This document shows, piece by piece, positions 52,001 through 59,733 of a stretch of DNA of 64,000 bases (its first letter is position 1; each line of letters begins with the position of its first letter). The notes beneath the pieces were generated by a model. That model worked only from the letters and a program-made list of their open reading frames with translations, was not told where the DNA came from and made no database searches. Location of the stretch: assembly GCF_037076345.1 (NCBI RefSeq), contig NZ_AP024702.1, forward strand, positions 1,364,001-1,428,000. The letters are read 5' to 3'. The stretch comes from Haloferula helveola. Lineage in GTDB: Bacteria > Verrucomicrobiota > Verrucomicrobiia > Verrucomicrobiales > Akkermansiaceae. The translations under genes and the position numbers were made by a program.

Positions 52001-55000
52001 GGCCGTCTGGCGGGCCAGCGTGGTCAGGGTCTGACCGGGTCCGACTTCAAGGAACACGCGTCCTTCCCTCTCCGACGAGGCCGCTTCGACCGCACCGTGG
52101 AAATTGACCGTCCGGCGAAGGTGCGATGCCCAGTAGCCGGGATCGGTGGCTTCCTGCTCGGTGAGCGGCCGCGCGGTCACGGTCGAGAGAATCGCCATCT
52201 TCGGCGGGTGGAGCTTCACCGTCTCGATCACCGCACGGAACCGCTCGACCACCGGATCCATCATCCAGCTGTGGAAGGCGTGAGACGTGTGCAGTTCGCG
52301 GACATTGACGCCCTCCGATTCGAGCTGGGCAGCAAAAGCCGCGACCGCTTCGGACTCGCCAGCGACCACGGAAAGCTCGGGGCCGTTGCTCGCGGCGAGG
52401 TCGATGCCTTCGGGAAGGCGATCACGAAGCGAATCGGCCGCGATGCGCACCGACAGCATCGAACCACCGGGAAGTTCGCCCATCAGTCGGCCACGCTCGG
52501 CAAGGATCCGCAGGCCATCCTCGATCGAGAACACACCTGCGAGGCAGGCGGCGGTAAACTCGCCGACGCTGTGCCCGAGCATCAGGTTCGGCCGCAGACC
52601 CCAGCGCGCCCATTGGCGGGCCAATGCCCACTCGACGACGAAAATCGCCGGCTGCGCGAGCACGGTGCGCTTCAGGCGTTCGGCTGCCTCACCATCGGCT
52701 GCGAAAAGGGTTTCACGAAGGTCCTCTCCGAGCAGCGGGCGGAGGATCTCGGCACAGGTGTCGATATCGTGGCGATACCCGCGCTCGGCTTCGTAGAGAT
52801 CACGGGTCATCCCCGGGTGCTGGGCACCTTGCCCCGGGAACATCCAAACCAGTTCGGTGGCCGTGGGAGCGGCTTCGGCGATCGAGAATGATCCGGAACG
52901 AAGCTTCGCGGAGAGCGTCGCCCAGTCCCTCGCCACAACCGCGATGCGCCGGGCCATCGCCTTGCGGCCGACGGCCAGCGTCCGTGCCGCCGTTGCGAAA
53001 GTCCCGTCGTCGGCACCTTCGGCATGGCAAGCCATGCGTTCCGCCAGTTGTTGGACCGCCTCGTCGCTGCGGCCGGACAGCAACCAGACACGGTCATCGT
53101 CTGCGGCAGCCGGTGTAACATCGCGTGGAGCTTCCTCAAGGATCACATGGGCATTGGTTCCTCCGACACCGAAGGAACTGACGCCTGCGCGGCGCGGGGT
53201 TTCGCCATCCGAAACCCACGGCCGAAGGCGGTCATTGACGAAGAACGGCGAGTTCCCGAAATCGATGCGGGGATTGGGATTGCGGAAGTGAAGAACCGGC
53301 GGGAGCTCGCCGTTTTCCAACGAAAGCGCCGTCTTGATCAGTCCGCAAACACCGGCCGCTGTATCGAGATGGCCGAGGTTCGACTTCAAAGAACCGATCG
53401 CACAAAAGCCCTTGTCGGCGGTTGCCTGCCGAAAAGCCTGGGTGAGTCCGGAAATCTCGATCGGATCCCCCAAGGGGGTCGCGGTCCCGTGAGCCTCGAC
53501 GTAGCTGATGGTCCGCGGGTCGATACCGGCATCGAGATGGGCACGCCGGATCGCGTCGGCTTGGCCATCGACACTCGGGGCGGCGTAGCTGTGCTTCACG
53601 CCACCGTCATTGTTCATGCCGAAGCCACGGATCACCGCGTGGACATGGTCGCCGTCGCGGATCGCGTCCTTGAGACGCTTGAGCAGCACGACGCCACCGC
53701 CATTGCTGAAGACGGTACCGGAACTATCGGCATCGAACGGCCGGCAGTGGCCGTCGCGCGAGAGCATGCCTCCCTCTTCGTGATGGTAGCCGCGCTTCTG
53801 CGGCACGGTGATCGTGATGCCACCGGCCAAGGCCATGTCGCACTGGCCCGAACGGAGCGCCATCGCGGCATGCGCGACTGCTACCAGCGAGCTGGAGCAG
53901 GCGGTCTGAACCGTCAGGCTCGGGCCCTTGAGGTTGAGCTTGAACGCGACGCGGGTCGCGAGGTGATCCTTGTCGTTTCCGAACTCCACCTGCAACGCCC
54001 CGACCTGCGCCTCCGCGAGATGGCGGCGGTGCATTTCCGGGTCAGAGAGGATGTGGTGCGGCAGGTAGGTGTCGTAGTAGCAGCCGGCATAAATGCCCAC
54101 GCGTCCGCCATCGGCTTCGGCATCGTCCGGCACGTAGCCAGCCCGCTCGATCGCTTCCCAGCAAAGCTCGAGGAACACCCGTTGCTGCGGGTCGATGATC
54201 TCGGCCTCGCGCGGGATGATGCCGAAAAGACCGCCGTCGAGACCTTCATAAGTCTCCGGCTCGAGCAGACCGCGGGCTCGGACAAAGTTGGGATCGTCCG
54301 TCGGCCCAGGAACATCCAGTTCCTCGGGCGAGAAGCTCGTGATCGACTCGACTCCCTCGCGGAGATTCTTCCAAAGCTCCTCCGGAGTCGACGCCCCGGG
54401 CAATCGAACCGCCATTCCGACAATCGCCAGCAGGTTGTCGTCATCGCTCTCCCGTGCGGAGGAATGGTCGGGCACTTCCTTGGTCTCCGTGCGGTCGGAC
54501 CGCACCAGTTCGGCTTGGGTGGCGACCGTGGGGTTCTCGAACATCCGGACGAGTTCAAAGTGACGATCGAACGCCCGCTGTACCTTGGCGTGGACACGAA
54601 CCAGTTGAAGCGAGGTACCGCCGAGGTCGACGAAGCGGTCGTTCCGTCCGACCTGCTCCAATCCGAGCACCTCCGACCAGATCCGGGCGATCACGCGTTC
54701 GTCATCGGTCGACGCTTCGACGAAGCGCTCGGACAACTCGGGGCGCGGCCGAACCGGATCGCTTGCCCAATCCAGAATCGAGTCGACGTCCCTCAGGTCG
54801 CCTGCGACGCGCGCTACCTGCCGTGAGTCGGCGATCGGTGTCGTGACCGTACTGCCGGAGGCCGGCGCAGCCACCGCGAGCGGCAGCAACGGACAACGTG
54901 ATGCAACTTCCGCATCAATGATCCGCATGCCGTTCTCCCAGCGCCCTTCGATTCCCTCGAGGAACTCGCGGACGGGACGGTTCCGCCCGGTATCGGTAAA

Positions 55001-56461
55001 CCAGATCGCCAGTTCCGGCAGCTTCAGCTCCTTCGCCAAGCCGCCGAGGTAGCGCAGCATCCGCTGCTCGACTCCCTTTCCGAGAGCCCGGCAACTGAGT
55101 AGGAAAGTCTCCGCCCAAAGACGGCCGCCATCCTCCTTGGTCACCATCAGTCCGACCGTGCCGTAGTCGCCGAAGCGATCCCGCACGCTCACGATTTGGG
55201 CGCGCATGCCACGGCACAAATTCAGCAGGGTAGTTTCATCGCGCGGCTGGGGACAGGCATTGAACTGGTTCGTCCGTTGGGTGAGCTGGCTGGCCCGGGC
55301 GAGGTCACCTTCGCCGACCGGCGCGATCTCCATCCGCAGATCGAGTCCCTCGATGAACTGCTCGTAACTCGTCGTCCGCTCGCGGAGCGCGAGCCGCCGG
55401 GCTTCGTCGTGATAGAAGTCGGCCCGCTGCGCGTCCTCCGCGGAAGCGCCACTGCGGTCGAGCACCCAGAGGTGCCGCACGAACTCCGGAAGCTCGTCGA
55501 CTTCATCAGGGATTTTGAGCGCGAGAACGGCCGGAGCATTGGCCTCGACCTCGGCCACCTCGGCAGGGTTGTCATCAAGGAACAGAAAGCTGTCGAGACC
55601 GAGGTTCAGCCTCTCGGCGAGGCGTTGGAGGTTCGCCGACTTCGGATCCCAGTTGATCATCGCGTCGACAAAACAATCCCTCCCGATCTCCATCGCCGGG
55701 TTCTCACGGAAGACCGCCTCGACGTCGGCGGGTTGGTTCTTCGACACCAGACAGAGCAGGTAGCCCTCGGCGCGGCGCCGCATGAGGAAGCGCTGGAACG
55801 CCCGGCGCGCGTCGTCGATCACCACGCCTGCCGCGCCCGCCTCGCCGCACACACCGGTCCATAGCGTGTTGTCGCAATCGACGGCGATGACCTTGTATGG
55901 CTTCCGTCGTAGCGTCATCAGGTTCCGCGCGAGGAAGGTCGCAAGGGCGGCAAACCACTCCTCGCGATACGGAATGCATGCCGCGGCCGCGGTCTCCGTG
56001 TCGAATACCTCGGCGACCGGGTACAGGCGGAGGAGCTCATCCGCATCTAGGACATCGACACCGGGAGTCTCGCCCAACTGGTCACGCAGATCATCAGCGA
56101 AGGTTCGCTCGACCTCCCGGTTGCCGGAGGACGGAGCCGCCATCACGAAAAACCGGCCTCCGCAACGGGACACCGACTCGTGCAAGGCAGCCGCAACCTC
56201 ACGGGCGGTCGCGCGGGCGCGGGCCGGCGTGTCGGCGCCGAGATCGGAAGCACGGACGAGGACGACGTTGACGCCCTTGTCGTTCGACGAGAGCAGGCTG
56301 GAAGGATCGAGCAGCTGCTGGAGCACCTGGTTGAACGGCGCGAACTGGAGATCGGCAGCAACGCCGAAGTCCTTCATCCAGCACTCGAAAACGCGGCGTA
56401 GCGGCTCAGCCGTGAAGGTGGCGGCAATACGCACCGAAAGGGTGGAAACCTGGGGGGGCAT
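46016..56461 (-). CDS. Hybrid PKS-NRPS megasynthase: FkbH-ACP-KS-AT-ACP-AMT-C-A-PCP-TE
   Basis: This 3481-residue protein is a complete assembly line. FkbH-type glyceryl loading domain at about 1-540 (VDCDNTLWTG near 195); ACP1 DLGGTSLQL near 611; ketosynthase about 650-1080 (TACSSSL near 853, HGTATPLGD near 990, SNLGHLD); acyltransferase about 1150-1460 (GHSVGEF near 1294; HAFHS near 1393 indicates malonyl-CoA); ACP2 LGFDSLLL near 1619; GSA-type aminotransferase about 1735-2150 (PLP lysine in YGKVFGGG near 1991); condensation domain (HHIAADGW near 2310); adenylation domain (YTSGSTGKPKG near 2767); PCP LGGNSLAG near 3151; thioesterase GYSYGG near 3288. The adenylation pocket reads DAFWIGGTFK, a valine code. 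No KR, DH or ER is seen. Confidence 0.96.
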   Translation of the reverse strand: MPPQVSTLSVRIAATFTAEPLRRVFECWMKDFGVAADLQFAPFNQVLQQLLDPSSLLSSNDKGVNVVLVRASDLGADTPARARATAREVAAALHESVSRCGGRFFVMAAPSSGNREVERTFADDLRDQLGETPGVDVLDADELLRLYPVAEVFDTETAAAACIPYREEWFAALATFLARNLMTLRRKPYKVIAVDCDNTLWTGVCGEAGAAGVVIDDARRAFQRFLMRRRAEGYLLCLVSKNQPADVEAVFRENPAMEIGRDCFVDAMINWDPKSANLQRLAERLNLGLDSFLFLDDNPAEVAEVEANAPAVLALKIPDEVDELPEFVRHLWVLDRSGASAEDAQRADFYHDEARRLALRERTTSYEQFIEGLDLRMEIAPVGEGDLARASQLTQRTNQFNACPQPRDETTLLNLCRGMRAQIVSVRDRFGDYGTVGLMVTKEDGGRLWAETFLLSCRALGKGVEQRMLRYLGGLAKELKLPELAIWFTDTGRNRPVREFLEGIEGRWENGMRIIDAEVASRCPLLPLAVAAPASGSTVTTPIADSRQVARVAGDLRDVDSILDWASDPVRPRPELSERFVEASTDDERVIARIWSEVLGLEQVGRNDRFVDLGGTSLQLVRVHAKVQRAFDRHFELVRMFENPTVATQAELVRSDRTETKEVPDHSSARESDDDNLLAIVGMAVRLPGASTPEELWKNLREGVESITSFSPEELDVPGPTDDPNFVRARGLLEPETYEGLDGGLFGIIPREAEIIDPQQRVFLELCWEAIERAGYVPDDAEADGGRVGIYAGCYYDTYLPHHILSDPEMHRRHLAEAQVGALQVEFGNDKDHLATRVAFKLNLKGPSLTVQTACSSSLVAVAHAAMALRSGQCDMALAGGITITVPQKRGYHHEEGGMLSRDGHCRPFDADSSGTVFSNGGGVVLLKRLKDAIRDGDHVHAVIRGFGMNNDGGVKHSYAAPSVDGQADAIRRAHLDAGIDPRTISYVEAHGTATPLGDPIEISGLTQAFRQATADKGFCAIGSLKSNLGHLDTAAGVCGLIKTALSLENGELPPVLHFRNPNPRIDFGNSPFFVNDRLRPWVSDGETPRRAGVSSFGVGGTNAHVILEEAPRDVTPAAADDDRVWLLSGRSDEAVQQLAERMACHAEGADDGTFATAARTLAVGRKAMARRIAVVARDWATLSAKLRSGSFSIAEAAPTATELVWMFPGQGAQHPGMTRDLYEAERGYRHDIDTCAEILRPLLGEDLRETLFAADGEAAERLKRTVLAQPAIFVVEWALARQWARWGLRPNLMLGHSVGEFTAACLAGVFSIEDGLRILAERGRLMGELPGGSMLSVRIAADSLRDRLPEGIDLAASNGPELSVVAGESEAVAAFAAQLESEGVNVRELHTSHAFHSWMMDPVVERFRAVIETVKLHPPKMAILSTVTARPLTEQEATDPGYWASHLRRTVNFHGAVEAASSEREGRVFLEVGPGQTLTTLARQTAGRRAAACVPTCEHPASGAPDRVRMLQSLGDLWCRGADVDWKAVFAEVPARRVPLPTYPFQRKRYWKECRLLDQPLPVAAKVEDTVVAVDAAPEAAAAEMSREDSLMARVRQVLEDLSGIPGEEMTANAGFLELGFDSLLLTQAARELQKAFGVPIAFRDLMQGFPTPGALVKHLEANVSADTGAPAAKSAQPLVAAPVVEEEGGEESGVAGPRTRIDRVSTSDELAPVQRQHLDALVARYCERTKTSKAKTQQFRQWHADPRTVNGFNRLWKEMVYQIVATRMKGCKMWDVDGNEYIDMVNGFGPNFLGHSPDFVTDAIQQQLATGLEIGPQCEAAMECSKLFCEVTGNERACFLNTGSEAVQAAMRIARTVTGRDKILVFDKDYHGNFDPVLVRSVGKGDRRRTLPLAPGIPDNAVQDVIVVPWGKPEALDMIREVADQLAAVLVEPVQSRQPEFIPVEFVREVKKISEESGFLLVFDEVITGIRQGPRGAQELYGIRADLATYGKVFGGGALPIGIVGGKAEYMDTFDGGQWQFGDDSFPEKEVTFFAGTFVRLPLAMAACHAVLKHVQSQPAEYWESIGKRADRLAGTVDRMFRDHGIDVRMVNFNSQMYLRIGDGAKHGNLIYYHLREKGVFAMEGLPFYLTAAHTDADVDFVINAFRETIDELQAGGFFPKAELPEMASAAAEGVRGPFPMTEPMSEIYLASLLGSEANLAFNEMLQLRLTGTVDVTAVKASIQDLVDRHDALRMRVPDERSTAFVIDVKQQACVIEKDLSRESDPERSLVECGLQQRETEFHLDRGPVFRVVVARVAPDEVVLQFVAHHIAADGWSFEVLIKEFTACYEARNRGLKPTLSPAPSIVDRALREKSRADSDAASLEWWVARFKDGVPEVELPLRKGYGSAPSYVSDTCELMLDADALQRLKKLSGSCGATLNSTLLAGFQALLHHLGGQDRFVMTFPTAGQMEDGDSGLVGHCVNFLPLLAEVDPAASFRDLASRASSAQMDALEHGNLTYGRLLRALKLGRDGGRRPLMEVIFNFEPSGDPGSFGGLSARVETVPARYSNSTIFLNLMQSPEGLLLSSTYNRELIDEATMEQWLDCYRTLLLQAAHDPSQPLAALRITDAANERMLEVWSGGAGEGTSESVTDVFLKTCADNPDRTALTWKGGSCSYAELGSRSGGIAAALVESGVMPGDRVAIVLPRSPELIASMLGVLRAGACYVPVEPGFPESRRREILEDSGVAMVLAEEPVEGFRTLNPSDVEPNAAGPVTGGAQDAAYVMYTSGSTGKPKGVVVPHRGIVRLVRDANYCQLGLGEVLLQASTPAFDASTFEIYGALLNGGRLVLLDEADTSLDGIAETVREQGVTTLWLTSGLFELMVDEHLDELRGLKQLIAGGDVLSVPHVRRALEGLPDTTLINGYGPTENTTFTCCHRIRPEDVDGGISIPIGRPVSGTWVDIVDGSGRPVPVGVPGELLCGGAGLAIGYLGSDELTAEKFVLTEKGRAYRTGDRCRWKPDGTVEFLGRIDHQVKLRGYRIELGEIEAVLGSHPGVSQCRVAVRGSGASEKRLLVWFCPSPGGDLSTEAVGQWLAERLPAFMRPDRIIRIGSMPLNANGKINVAALPEPDISPMPERLEPVGAVESGLARIWCDLLGIERVGRDDDFFELGGNSLAGLRMFARIQNEFGVSLPLATLLRAKTIRDLAAAIGIPQNDEAPEPAPTGELAIVQGRGDQPAICAIHGGDGGILFYRQLADRLPDNRPFLAIESPDLGHSSEIEVGSVEDTASRYIEILRAGQPEGPYLLAGYSYGGVVAFEMARQLVEAGEQVPFLALFDTVNPATEIRPYALGERVSVYWNAQAELPLGERILRLANRFKNGVETHLRVKAESAAAKGDAASAHTERRAVQLREAHEAAMDAYRPGFFHGTLHVFRASAVNDKFEIPDDYGWGDRVDDLKMMVVPGEHLTMFESGNVGPLADHVTAALTAAMNPVENSPNP

Positions 56462-56480
56462 GGGGGTTGGGGGAACAGGG
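56452..56480 (+). other. G-quadruplex-like tract over the megasynthase start codon
   Basis: Four plus-strand G runs (7, 5, 5 and 3 long, at 56452-56458, 56462-56466, 56469-56473 and 56478-56480) are separated by loops of 3, 2 and 4 bases. This meets the usual quadruplex rule of four runs of three or more G with loops of 1-7. It straddles the ATG of the megasynthase on its template strand; the mRNA there is correspondingly C-rich. Confidence 0.65.
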
Positions 56481-56706
56481 AAACGAGAAAGGGAACGGCT
56501 GGAGCGTAGGAATAAATATTTTAAAAAACAAGAATATCGATCCTATCCAACGAGCCCCACAAAACAAGCTTATCTCTCTTAATTTCAGATACTTATGATG
56601 AAGGCAACCTCCATCCTCACGCGATCTCGTAGGTGAGCCGACAAGAGCCCACCTCCTGCTTGATCGTGACAAGGACCGCCCACAACTCGCAGCATCGCAG
56701 CGCTTC
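56481..56706. promoter_or_regulatory. AT-rich divergent promoter region between megasynthase and PPTase genes
   Basis: This gap contains the most AT-rich stretch of the window that I noticed (about 56508-56600, including AATAAATATTTTAAAAAACA) between two divergent genes with linked functions. Promoters for both should be here. Several TATTTAT/TAAAAT-like -10 candidates exist on the minus strand; no single -35/-10 pair stands out. The base composition contrasts sharply with the flanking genes. Confidence 0.55.
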
Positions 56707-57351
56707 ATGAGCCGTGTGATCCTCCATCTCATCGAACCTGATACGGAGGATAGCACTGTGGCGGACGCCATCCTTTCCACTGAGGAACGGGAGCGGGCGG
56801 CCCGCTTCGTTTTTGACTCCGACCGGACTCGCTGGACCGCGATCCGGGCCGCCGCCCGGCGGATCCTGGCATCCTATCTCGACACCGATCCGGCATCGAT
56901 CGAGTGGAAGGCCGGAGAGGGAGGAAAGCCCTACATTCCGTCCGAAGAGTTCGAGTTCAACCTGAGTCACAGCGGCGAACTCGCCGCCCTTGCGGTCTCC
57001 ACCGCCGGCCCGGTCGGAATCGATCTCGAACCCGTCTCGAGAGCAATCCAGCTGCCGGAATGCGAGGAGTCCTTTTGCCACCCGCTGGAGTTGAGCGACT
57101 TGCCGAAAGAGCCATCGTTGCGAGCACTCGCACTCCTTGAACTGTGGACCGCCAAGGAGGCTTTGCTGAAGGCCCACGGGAGCGGATTGGCGTTCCCACC
57201 GACTTCGCTGCGGATCGAGGGAACGCGTGGCATCGCCGACCTCCCGGGGCTCGATCAGTTCCACCTTCTGCGACCTCTGCGAAAAAGCCGACCGGAGTTC
57301 TCCATTGCTGTCGCTGTCCCCTTGAGAATCAACGAAATCGACCTTGCGTGA
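56707..57351 (+). CDS. 4'-Phosphopantetheinyl transferase, Sfp type
   Basis: The 214-residue enzyme attaches the phosphopantetheine arm to carrier domains. Family motifs are present: EFNLSHSGE, VGIDLEPVSR with the metal-binding acidic residue, and LWTAKEALLKAHGSGL. The length (about 220-230) fits Sfp/Gsp-type enzymes, which accept the PCP and ACP domains of secondary metabolism. Its divergent position next to the megasynthase, which has three carrier domains, points to that protein as substrate. Start ATG 56707. Confidence 0.93.
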   Translation: MSRVILHLIEPDTEDSTVADAILSTEERERAARFVFDSDRTRWTAIRAAARRILASYLDTDPASIEWKAGEGGKPYIPSEEFEFNLSHSGELAALAVSTAGPVGIDLEPVSRAIQLPECEESFCHPLELSDLPKEPSLRALALLELWTAKEALLKAHGSGLAFPPTSLRIEGTRGIADLPGLDQFHLLRPLRKSRPEFSIAVAVPLRINEIDLA

Positions 57352-57428
57352 ACTCGACCTGAGATCGACATATCACGCGATTCCTGCCACCTTTTCCCTG
57401 TCGCTGTGATCGCGCGGCGACTCGCCCT

Positions 57429-58976
57429 ATGGATTCCCTCCAGTTCCACTGCCCCGCCTGCCACATCCTACTCAAAGTGCCGCCGTCGGCAGCCGGCCAG
57501 CGAGGCCCCTGCCCCGCCTGTGCAAAGGAGATCATCGGTCCTCAGCCGAAGTTGGGCATTCCGGCCCGTCTCGCTGCCGACAAGCCGAAGCCGCCCGCTG
57601 AACCGTCCCCCGAGGCTCCGGAGACCCCGAAGACTTCCCCGCCAGCCGCCGAACCACCTTCCTTCCCGCCTCAGTATCCCGTCGCAAGCGCACTGGAACG
57701 CTTCAGCCGACCGTCGGCTTCGGAGGAATCGGAGGGGCCGCTTCCCAAGCTCACGGAACCCGCTCCCGATACCGATCCGCTCCCCGAGGCACCCGCTACG
57801 GAGCCTCCACCGGTTGATCCCATCCCTGCCGTTGAGGAACCACCGACGGAAGCATCTCCTGCTGGGGAAGACGTTCCGAAACTGGACGCGCCCGAGTTGG
57901 ACGCTCCAAAGCCTGAGCGATCGCTCCCCTTTGGCGAATTTGCCAGCACCCCGAGCGAGCCGGTCAGCCTGCCTTTCCCGGAAGCCTCGGAGTCCGCCGA
58001 TCTTCCTCCGGAATTCGATCCGGAGATCCCACCCGGACCCGAATATCATCCCGCTTCCGGGTCGGATTCGACCGATGGGTCTACGGAATCGGTGGTTCGC
58101 AGCCTCCGACGACTCTGGATCGTCATCGTGATCCTGGCCTGTCTTATCGCCGCGGCCATCTCGTTCATCGCCGGCTACCTCACCGCCCTCAGGCGGGTCG
58201 AAATGGCCGGTCCGGTTTTCACCCAGCAACCTTTGCCACCAAGCTCGCCCGAAGGAGTCGGCGGCGGCGAAGCGACGACTCCGCCAGATGCCCCGGAGGA
58301 ACCGGAGGATCCTCCCGAACCGACCGAGACGGAAGATCCCGCATCAAGGGAAGTGCTTGAGGCGTTCCTGAGCGCTCCCGATTGGAAATCCCGCATGGAC
58401 TACGTCGCCAACGGTCCCGCGGTCGAGGAAGCGATGGAAGCCGAAGCGGGAGGCGATGGAGACGGTCCCATCGAAGTCACCGACATCGAGTCGACGCTCC
58501 TGGACGACGACCTCCACCACTTCCGCGTCAAGACCGAGGCCATCCCCGACGGCTTTCCGGTGACCCTCCGCGAAACCCCCGATGGCTGGAAGATCGACTG
58601 GGCGACTTTCGACGAGTTCCATCGCGACCGGTTCAGGAGCTTCGTGGCCAGTGCCGAGGCCGGCGACGTTGGCGAGTTCCATGTGTTTGTCCGTCCGACC
58701 GACGGAGATCACACGGTCTTCGCGCAATATCAGCTCAGCGCGCCGATCAAGGGTCGCAGTTATCCGTCCTTCGCCAAACGCTCCGGCCCTGCCCACGCCA
58801 AGCTGACCGCGCTGGTCAGCAGCGACGAGGTGCAGAATGACGAGCGGTATCAGAAGCTTCTGGAACGGGACGGACTGCCACTGGTCGTCCGCATCTCGTG
58901 CCACAAGAACTCGCAGGACCAGCGCTACCTGCTGATCGATGACCTTGTCGCAACCCACTGGGGGCCGGCCAACTGA
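57429..58976 (+). CDS. Zinc-ribbon membrane protein with proline-rich region
   Basis: The 515-residue protein begins with a zinc ribbon (CPACH at about 8-12 and CPAC at about 28-31). A long Pro/Glu/Ser-rich linker (about 50-225) leads to one transmembrane helix (about 232-256) and a C-terminal domain of about 190 residues, probably periplasmic. The C-terminal part (DGFPVTLRETPDGWKIDW and DRFRSFV) looks like proteins of Verrucomicrobia and Planctomycetes of unknown function. Start ATG 57429. It is separate from the PPTase gene by 77 bases and may share a promoter with it. Confidence 0.8.
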   Translation: MDSLQFHCPACHILLKVPPSAAGQRGPCPACAKEIIGPQPKLGIPARLAADKPKPPAEPSPEAPETPKTSPPAAEPPSFPPQYPVASALERFSRPSASEESEGPLPKLTEPAPDTDPLPEAPATEPPPVDPIPAVEEPPTEASPAGEDVPKLDAPELDAPKPERSLPFGEFASTPSEPVSLPFPEASESADLPPEFDPEIPPGPEYHPASGSDSTDGSTESVVRSLRRLWIVIVILACLIAAAISFIAGYLTALRRVEMAGPVFTQQPLPPSSPEGVGGGEATTPPDAPEEPEDPPEPTETEDPASREVLEAFLSAPDWKSRMDYVANGPAVEEAMEAEAGGDGDGPIEVTDIESTLLDDDLHHFRVKTEAIPDGFPVTLRETPDGWKIDWATFDEFHRDRFRSFVASAEAGDVGEFHVFVRPTDGDHTVFAQYQLSAPIKGRSYPSFAKRSGPAHAKLTALVSSDEVQNDERYQKLLERDGLPLVVRISCHKNSQDQRYLLIDDLVATHWGPAN

Positions 58977-58983
58977 AGCCACC

Positions 58984-59724
58984 ATGTTGAACCTGCGACG
59001 GCTCGCCGGTGTTGTTCTCTCCGCGATCGCCGTTTCCGTGTCGTCGGCCGCACCCGAGCGACGCGAAATCAACGGGGTCGACTACCACCTCCTGAAAACT
59101 TCACCCGAATCGGTGGAGATCGTGTGGAAAGGTGCGACGGACGAACCGCTCCGGACGTTCCCTCAAGCCAAGGAATACCTCGAAGCAACGGGGCGCACCG
59201 TCGAAACCCTGATGAATGGCGGCATTTTCGAACCGGGAGGGATTCCGAGCGGACTCCTGATCCAAAGCGGCAAGGAACTGAACCCGGTGAACCGTCGCGA
59301 CGGAAAAGGAAACTTCTTCCTGAAGCCGAACGGGATCTTCCTGATCTCGAAGGATGGAGCCGCGGTGATCGATACGACCGAGTATCCGGGCAAGCATGCC
59401 TCCATCCGCTGCGCGGTTCAGTCAGGCCCCCTGCTCCTCCGCAACAGCCGGATCCACCCTGCATTCAATGCTGACTCCGAATCACGCCTGCACCGAAACG
59501 GCGTCGGAGTAACGAAGGACGGCAAGGTACTGTTCGTCATGAGCGACCGCCGATCTCCGAAACTCCCGAACCTCCACGAGTTCGCATCGCTCTTCCTCGA
59601 ACTCGGATGCGCCGACGCGCTGTTCCTCGATGGTGACCTCAGCCAGATGAGAAGCGGCGGCGAGTTGGACAAATACAGCAACCAGTTCGGCTCGATCATC
59701 GCGGTGATGAAACCGGCCGATTGA
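58984..59724 (+). CDS. Phosphodiester glycosidase family protein (NAGPA-like)
   Basis: The 246-residue secreted protein has a signal peptide (about 1-22) and the phosphodiester glycosidase fold: LMNGGIFEPGG, GLLIQSGKELNPVN, GNFFLKPNGIF, IRCAVQSGPLLL and DALFLDGDLSQM. Members such as NAGPA remove sugars linked through a phosphodiester, and bacterial ones act on envelope or teichoic-acid-like polymers. Start ATG 58984 lies 7 bases after the zinc-ribbon gene. It converges on ftsW with a 9-base gap. Confidence 0.88.
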   Translation: MLNLRRLAGVVLSAIAVSVSSAAPERREINGVDYHLLKTSPESVEIVWKGATDEPLRTFPQAKEYLEATGRTVETLMNGGIFEPGGIPSGLLIQSGKELNPVNRRDGKGNFFLKPNGIFLISKDGAAVIDTTEYPGKHASIRCAVQSGPLLLRNSRIHPAFNADSESRLHRNGVGVTKDGKVLFVMSDRRSPKLPNLHEFASLFLELGCADALFLDGDLSQMRSGGELDKYSNQFGSIIAVMKPAD

Positions 59725-59733
59725 CAGGACTCG

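Noticed and set aside
46016-56461. Two separate genes (FkbH and PKS-NRPS)
   Set aside because: The frame is continuous with carrier domains and linkers at every junction, and no internal start or stop interrupts it.
9674-59733. A prophage or integrative element occupying the whole dcw insert
   Set aside because: No integrase, recombinase, phage structural genes, tRNA or flanking direct repeats were found; most content is ordinary metabolism and envelope genes.
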